Source: Pseudeuparius sepicola
Taxonomy: Eukaryota; Arthropoda; Insecta; Coleoptera; Anthribidae
Assembly: GCA_963920635.1 (NCBI GenBank)
Contig: OY987302.1
Span: forward strand, 35,005,278 to 35,069,277
Direction: 5' to 3'
Length of the DNA: 64,000 bases
Shown: piece by piece, positions 58,244-64,000 of the stretch
How positions within the stretch are numbered: position 1 is the stretch's first letter
Layout: every line of letters starts with the position of its first letter
Made by a program: the position numbers and the translations under genes
The notes under the pieces: generated by a model
Databases searched by the model: none
What the model was told of the DNA's origin: nothing
What the model saw: only the letters and a program-made list of their open reading frames with translations

Positions 58244-59044
58244 ATATAAAAAAATAAAACCACGGAAGTAGATATACTATGAGAGTTCTGGGCCACCATT
58301 TACATGTAAATCTGCATAAGGCCAAAAAGCTGCAATTTGACAGGTGGTCTGTACGAAGCCATAGAAGGACCACTTTCTATTTTATTCCTAGATCTCGACT
58401 TTAAAGTCGAGATCTCGACTTTGAACTGTGGAATTTAGTTGGCGAGGCCTCTGGCCGAGGCAAATAAACCACATGAGTCATAAAAAGTTAAACTTCAGTG
58501 CCTTGGTACATATTATATTTTTTTTGAAATCGAAAAAAAGATGTTTTATTAAAAAGAAAATAATCATACGGGATCACCCGTCCATGAACCAAATGTGCGT
58601 GGCGTTGCTTGACTTTGACGATCGCTTTACCTAGGTCAAGTATGACAGGACACGCACCTTCGAACAGAAAAACCAAACTACTGCTTGTTGTGCAGGCTCC
58701 ATAACAAATCTATGGATATTCAAACCTACTAAAATATTTGTATTGAAAGATTGCGCTGCTATAGGTAAAAATTTCGAAATGTGTACAAAAAGTTAAATGG
58801 GCCTTTATTGCCCGGGTTTTGAATATTTGGTCACTTTTGACGGGCGATGGCTCCGCGTCTGACTTTTGATGTTTACATCTCTCCATGGCCTACTTATTAA
58901 TTACTTACTTTTGGGACACTTCACTGCCGATTTCAAGAAAAAGATTATTATTAATAATTCAAATTACAATTTACTTGTATTAATACAAATTTATTACAGT
59001 CACAAAAATAATTCAAATAAAAATTTTATTAATAAGAATTTATT

Positions 59045-60250
59045 ATAGTCCATAACAAAAAGTTATCTAAATTAAATGTTCAAAGTGCTGTCCGTTATTT
59101 CGTAAACACTAGTATAGCCTATTTTCAAATTCCCTTCTTACATTCTGGAAAACTTGTCTAGGAATTGTTCTACATTTTGTATTGATTCGTTGACGAAGAT
59201 CTTCAATAGATTTGGGCTGGGTTTTATAAATAACACTTTTTTAAATAACCCCAAAGAAAAAATCTAAGGGACTTAGATCTGGGGATCGTGTAGGCTATTC
59301 TACGGGTCCTCTTCTTCCAATCCAGCGCATTGGAAATTCTCGATATAAGAACTGCCTAACTGGTAGAACGTAGTGTGGGGGTGCTCCAGCCTGTTGAAAA
59401 TGGATTTTGTTCTCATCGAGGTTTAAGTTCACATGGCTGCCTTCTTGGGTTTCTGTTTCCTCCGTAGTAAGAGGGTTAATAGTCGTTTCTAATCAATGCA
59501 AATAGAACTCGCCCTTTAGATTGCCTGGTTTAAATATTGGCCCGATGACCTTGTCTCCTAGAATACCTGCCCATACGTCTGTGCACTCTAAGCTGACACG
59601 CGAGAACCTCAGTCTAAGTGCCACACAATAAGCTGCTTATGGATCGCTGGCGCTTAGACTGAGGTTTTCGCGTGTCAGTTTAGATTGCACGAACTGTACA
59701 TTAAGTTTTTCGGGATACTGGGTATTACCTTCTGTGAAGACATGCGGATTTTCGTCACTCAAATATCAACAATAATTGTGCTTGTTAACAAAACTGTTGA
59801 GAAATAAACTACATTCGTCGCTGAAACAGATATTTTTGAGCAATTTGAAATCATTGGTAATTTTATCTGTCATGTCTTCGCAAAACTGAACACTACGGCC
59901 GGGATCGTCTTCCATAAGTTCCTGATGGATCTGAATTTTGTGGGGATGAAATTTGTGCAATTTTAAAACTTTTCGCACTGACTGATAAGAAAGTCCAGTT
60001 GCAGCTGCTGTCTGACGAATGTAGGTAGTAGGATTCATTGCAAAATGACCCAGGACTTCGATCTGGGCGTTTTCTTGAAGTACCCTGGACTCTGTCCTTT
60101 TCTTGTTTTCTACAGATCCTGTTATTTTCAACTTTATGACCAGTTTTCGGATGTACGTGTGGCTAACATATCTTTCTGGATATCTTGCATTAAAAGTATT
60201 AGCTGTTCTCAATGCACATTTAGCTTCTAGCCCGAAGATAAAAATCATTT
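59045..60250 (-). pseudogene. DD41D transposase, catalytically dead
   Basis: The N-terminal part is open for 160 codons (60248-59766) with a helix-turn-helix region (LSYQSVRKVLKLHKFHP) and the first Asp in ICFSDECS. The middle is split by the hairpin MITE at 59576-59703. The second catalytic Asp is Ala (FQQAGAPPHY near 59390), and a Trp before SPDLSPLDF is TAG. The spacing to the third Asp is 41 residues. It ends in NNGQHFEHLI near 59070. Confidence 0.85.
59576..59703. mobile_element. ~122-bp hairpin MITE, copy 2
   Basis: Same hairpin as at 9731-9856. TAC on each side; removing the element with one TAC rejoins the transposase coding sequence at AAT|GTA|TGGGC, which supports a 3-bp duplication. 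Confidence 0.87.
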
Positions 60251-60626
60251 CAACCCTTTAGGCTACAGTGTAAACCATGATAACAGGAAAATATTGAAGA
60301 TACTTTGGCAAAATCTACTATGAAAATGAAGGCGAGTCCCAAAGTAAATTTATTTTATACCCACTATATGGAAGGATCCAGGTAAATTGGCATATAGTAT
60401 AATTATTTATCAAGTAGGTATTGTCTACCTAATTTAACCCTTCTAGCATCGACTGTAATTAATAAGACTTCTCACGGCTATAGCTGCATGTCCTGGAAAA
60501 CAGATGGAGCCTATGGTCAACAATGTATCTTGCATTGTATTTTGTATCCGGGAAGCGCATGGTGAGCCAGAGAACTGTCAAACATGACAGCCATGAGCAG
60601 TCTTTATTAATACGTCAGTCAACGCT

Positions 60627-60750
60627 TCTAGCAGGTCGGATTCCTTAATTTAGATAACTTTTTGTAATTGACTGTAATAAATTGTTTAAATTCTAGCAGG
60701 TCGGATTCCTTAATTTAGATAACTTTTTGTAATTGACTGTAATAAATTGT
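60627..60750. repeat. ~59-bp tandem duplication
   Basis: TTCTAGCAGGTCGGATTCCT...AATAAATTGT at 60627-60685 and 60692-60750. Confidence 0.92.
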
Positions 60751-60881
60751 AATTTGAATAATAATAATAATCTTATCTGTACTTGGAAAACCTTAAAATT
60801 ATTTCAACACCTAATTAAATGTGGTGTTAAAATATTATTAAGTAGGTAAGCAAGCAGTTTACCTGTGCCAATTTAATTTGG

Positions 60882-60954
60882 AATTTGTATTACTAATTTG
60901 TATTATTAATTTGTATTATTAATTTGTATTATTAATTTGTATTATTAATTTGTA
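60882..60954. repeat. 13-bp minisatellite AATTTGTATTATT
   Basis: About five and a half units in a row. Confidence 0.95.
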
Positions 60955-61213
60955 TACGAGTTAAAATAAAGCCTATGTAGCATAAATTGCAAGATCTCGA
61001 GTTCAAAGTCGAGATCTAGGAATAAAATAGAAAGTGGTCCTTCTACGGCTTCGTAGGTCTGCAAGATTTTCTCAGAGTATGTCATTTTTAAAATGACAGG
61101 TCACTGTCGTAGCCACGAATTTCTGGGCCACTTGGCCGCCGCCTTTCGAGCGTGATTAGACCTGCGTGGGACTTGTTCCGACCCGACTTAAAATTCTTAG
61201 AAGTCGTCGCCGA

Positions 61214-61343
61214 CACGTGTGACCACCAGTCGACCCCTAGATCCCGAGAGAGTTCTAACTCAGGTCCCTTAGAAGTCGCCACCTTTGCAACACGTGTGAC
61301 CCCCAGTCGACCCCTAGATCCCGAGAGAGTTCTAACTCAGGTT
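61214..61343. repeat. GC-rich tandem duplication, 77-bp period
   Basis: CACGTGTGACC(A/C)CCAGTCGACC...GAGAGAGTTCTAACTCAGGT at 61214-61265 and 61291-61342. The surrounding 61080-61640 is more GC-rich than the rest; no protein signature is seen in its short frames. Confidence 0.9.
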
Positions 61344-61643
61344 CCCAAAATTTTTTAGACCACTCGCAGCCCTTAGATTTGTCCTATCATGTTTTAGAAT
61401 TCCAAGAAATCTGATCGACGCATTTCTGGACCACGCCGAGTGACGGCGTTGCACAGTTCCCGGTCGCATTTGCAATCCGCAGTTTGGAGAGGAAACATCT
61501 CGCCACGCGGAGCGCATGGCATCCATCGTCCTAACATAGAATTTCTAGGAAATCGCCCAACTCGCCCCATGGAAAAGTTGCGATGAGAACGCGTGATTAG
61601 TCGTTGAATTTCCTAATTTCTCCTCGCTTCCTAGAACTGTGGG

Positions 61644-62370
61644 ATGTCACCAGTGTCCCTGACATGCAAATCGAAACCCTTGTAAATCATACTTCCCGTA
61701 AGATTCTAAAACCCCCTGTAAACCGATGTGAGGCCGCGCGGTACCAAGTCGAAAGAGATGATAAGTAAAAAAGCCATGATGCAATAAAATACAACAGTAG
61801 TAATAACACACATGTAAAAAAAACATCCGAGCGTCGCCTTGAAGCGACCGACGGGTCAAGATCTGCGGGTGTAGCTATTCCATAGTACAATGGGTGTACA
61901 CATTTCAATAGAAATACTAAAATATCTCCAAAAATCTGAGAAAATCCTCAACGCAAACGATTTTGATAAAAAAAAAACAGACAACGTAGTTTATTTAAGG
62001 CACACTGTACACTAGCTCAACGGCTAACAAAAATATATGAAATTTCTTTGTATTAGTGCATATAAAATTTTGCCTTAAGGTAAAATCAGATGCAAAAAAA
62101 ATGTCAACCTACTTTGCCCTGAAAATCGAAAATTTTTAATCATTAAAGTATTGAAATATTTTAGACACACTTTGAAAATAGTATGGCATAAGTCATGAAA
62201 TTTTGATAATATGAAATGGAAACTAAAAAAGCTTGTAAAATATGAATTAACACACCGGGTGAGATTTCGATTCTGCAGTTTATTTAACGTACACGGCTTT
62301 ACTGCTACCAAAAAAATCTGAGAAATTTCTATGTATATTAGCCAGGTGTCTCAAAAAATTCGACTTTACC
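61644..62370. other. Unassigned sequence
   Basis: No gene or repeat recognised. Confidence 0.5.
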
Positions 62371-62488
62371 TGGGAAAATCGAACATTTATTTAACTGTAT
62401 GATGGATGATAAAAAATCTAAGATATTTCTGGGAAAATCGAACATTTATTTAACTGTATGATGGATGATAAAAAATCTAAGATATTTC
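62371..62488. repeat. 59-bp tandem duplication
   Basis: TGGGAAAATCGAACATTTAT...TAAGATATTTC at 62371-62429 and 62430-62488, identical by eye. Confidence 0.95.
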
Positions 62489-62619
62489 TGTGTATTATCC
62501 TGGTGCAAAAATTCGTTTTCGAGTAACTAAATGAAAACAAAAACTTTTTAAATGTTGGTAAGTGGTGGGGGTGGGGGAAGGTTAGCGACTATAAGAAGGG
62601 TCACGCTAAATGCTCTTGA

Positions 62620-63258
62620 CAGTTTGGAAGTCAAACTCGAATAATAAAGAAAATAGAGTCGGTTAACAACAGAGTTGATCAACTGCGATCCCTAATATTT
62701 TCTTCACAATTAAAACCTGAGGAGGTACAAATGGGATTTCATGAATGTGTGAAAATTATGAAAATTGTAAACACACTAATAAACAAATCCAAAATATCTT
62801 CTGAAAAACAACATCTAACTACTGTCCTAGCTCAAGTTTGCAGTTTCAGACGAATGTTTAAAGCCCTACAAGTTGTGGGAAGTGGATCTAGAAAGGAAAC
62901 TGCATACCACCGTGTCAAGTGGGTCGATATGCAATCTGCGTTTAAGGGTAGGATTCGTACTGGATTAATTGTCAATTTGAAGCACAAGATAGACGTCAAA
63001 ACATTTTTTAAAGATGGTTCAGTCCTTTTCAGTAGGAGAATAAAAAATAGTATAAAAAGAAATGAGATGATCAAGGTCAATACAATGTTCTGTGGATTGT
63101 TTGAACGTGGTACAAAAGAGATGGTCGTCGAAGAGCTTAAATATTTCAACACTAAAAATGAGATTATTTCTCGTCATATGAACATGGTACAGTGGTTTCG
63201 GGATAACGTTGTAACGGATTTTTTTTTGTTAAAACTCCGTTACTACGTTTTTAAATAA
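62620..63258 (+). CDS. Unassigned ORF, possibly from a PolB-bearing mobile element
   Basis: The frame is open for 212 codons from 62620; the first ATG is at 62731 (175 codons). The N-terminal stretch IKKIESVNNRVDQLRSLIF looks coiled-coil. The middle reads KWVDMQSAFKGRIRTGLIVN, then MIKVNTMFCGLFERG and YFNTKNEIISRHMNMVQWF. I recall a similar WVEIESAFxxRIxTGxxxN...KVNTxFxGEF...FNTKN pattern in arthropod proteins encoded next to or fused with protein-primed DNA polymerase B. The usual ERDSGW that follows is not present, so the tail is altered or truncated. Function not claimed. Confidence 0.45.
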   Translation, partial: QFGSQTRIIKKIESVNNRVDQLRSLIFSSQLKPEEVQMGFHECVKIMKIVNTLINKSKISSEKQHLTTVLAQVCSFRRMFKALQVVGSGSRKETAYHRVKWVDMQSAFKGRIRTGLIVNLKHKIDVKTFFKDGSVLFSRRIKNSIKRNEMIKVNTMFCGLFERGTKEMVVEELKYFNTKNEIISRHMNMVQWFRDNVVTDFFLLKLRYYVFK

Positions 63259-63850
63259 TTAATAACAACCCTTGCACACAGTTTTGAGTATTCTGTTCTG
63301 AAATCGCAAATTCGAATCTAATTCAGTCGAATATCAGTTCACTAAACTTGTTTTGTGATATCGATTTCTAGTGTGACGCAGTGATACGAAAACATCTGTT
63401 AAGATCTAAGGTACGTTGAACCTTAGAGTACATTGTAGCACATGGGTAGGTTGTTCGGCTTGGTTCAGCCATGGATCTATTTAGGTCAGTGCTCGAATTC
63501 GAGTAATCTGCTCGGTTAACAACTGACTGGGTCTGGTTCTGCGACCCGGTAACATTTTTATGGTTCACAAAAATCGATTTTCTGTCTGAGCACTGACGTC
63601 ATTAGTAATTTGAGTATTTTGTGAAGATTTTGTCAAACAGGAGCGGAAAGACGTTCTGTTCTGGCTGTCTGATTTTGGTCTTCGAAGCGAAAGGTAGTAA
63701 GATAATATCGGGTGCGTTAGTTTTCCGGATTTAAAATCCATCTTTATCGCCGCCCCGATCTTATCTTTTCGTAATCTTGTGTGCCTATTTGTTGTATATT
63801 GTTTTAGTGCAACCGATTGATGTCTTATTTTTGTATTTTCATGTGATCAC
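63259..63850. other. Unassigned sequence before a possible host exon
   Basis: Moderately GC-balanced with no long frame. The paired words CAGTGCTCGAATTCGAG and GAGCACTGACG around 63490 and 63590 are weakly inverted. Confidence 0.4.
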
Positions 63851-63980
63851 CGGCTTTGATTTTTTGGATTTTCGAGGACGTCGAATAGGACGGCCATTTT
63901 GAGGTTAAGGACTGCTTGGACTGCGTTGTTTTGGTACTCGGGGAGCAAAGGCACCGGACAGGACCGAGCAAAAAGGACAG
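63850..63980 (+). other. Possible 5' exon with consensus splice donor
   Basis: The sequence GGACAG|GTGAGT at 63975-63986 is a full-consensus donor. Upstream ~130 bases are less AT-rich than the neighbourhood and include GACGGCCATTTTGAGG. It could be an untranslated first exon of a host gene continuing beyond the window. No coding frame supports it. Confidence 0.3.
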
Positions 63981-64000
63981 GTGAGTTATTGAAAAATTAT

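Larger units (their letters stand above)
58340..61065. mobile_element. Composite element bounded by ~80-bp inverted repeats
   Basis: CGAAGCCATAGAAGGACCACTTTCTATTTTATTCCTAGATCTCGACTTT at the left pairs with the inverse at 60995-61055. Inside are a broken DD41D transposase, a hairpin MITE and two small tandem repeats. Whether the repeats are the true ends is unproven. Confidence 0.6.

Noticed and set aside
62832..63152. Minus-strand open frame of 106 codons
   Set aside because: It overlaps the longer plus-strand frame, which has protein-like composition; the minus frame shows no domain pattern.

Overview
The window is a transposon-dense stretch of an AT-rich animal genome, almost certainly an insect. 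It shows spliced DD41D-type mariner relatives, a Penelope element with a GIY-YIG domain, LINEs, many TA-flanked foldback elements ending in CAGGGTG-like termini, an errantivirus-like endogenous retrovirus, and relics of a Maverick/adintovirus-type DNA element. I cannot name the species. Almost nothing looks like an ordinary host gene; the only hint is a possible 5' exon with a consensus splice donor in the last few hundred bases. Family assignments rest on motifs read by eye and on recalled family patterns, because no search could be run.

Layout. 1-5.6 kb: a foldback element cut by the window edge, a MULE transposase scrap with another foldback beside it, microsatellites and a satellite-like block. 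5.6-18.4 kb: a broken large DNA virus-like element. On the minus strand, from 18.4 kb downward, there are scraps of a cysteine protease, a minor-capsid-like protein, a major-capsid-like protein interrupted by a LINE, an IAP-like BIR/RING gene and a packaging-type ATPase. The section from mid-capsid to ATPase occurs again in inverse orientation on the left, giving two arms of about 3.7 kb around a 0.9 kb spacer. 18.4-20.9 kb: a second LINE and a tandem-repeat element. 20.9-28.1 kb: two 3.6 kb DD41D transposons joined end to end. 28.1-39.4 kb: nested foldback and hAT-like elements with the retrovirus at the core. 39.9-44.2 kb: a 2.8 kb non-coding TIR element and a Penelope fragment. 45.8-52.6 kb: a perfect 90 bp palindrome followed by four TA-flanked elements in a row. 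54-61 kb: LINE and transposase pseudogenes. 61-64 kb: small tandem duplications, an unassigned ORF and the possible host exon.

The most notable items are two. First, the errantivirus-like element (30703-38187) has matching LTRs, a 4-bp target duplication, a tRNA-Ser-type primer site, an A AAT TTT slippery heptamer and an open env frame. Its pol frame carries a TARG1/OARD1-type macro domain between the RNase H remnant and integrase, while reverse transcriptase and most of RNase H are missing. Second, the palindromic virus-like relic has one arm ending inside the capsid gene. Both arms carry the same hAT-like and P-like insertions and the same BIR frameshift, so those events came before the inverted duplication.

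The genes do not form a working host pathway. They record layered insertion: capsid, protease, ATPase and IAP belong to one decayed DNA element; gag, pol and env to one retrovirus; and four transposase groups to separate DNA transposons, all recognisably broken.
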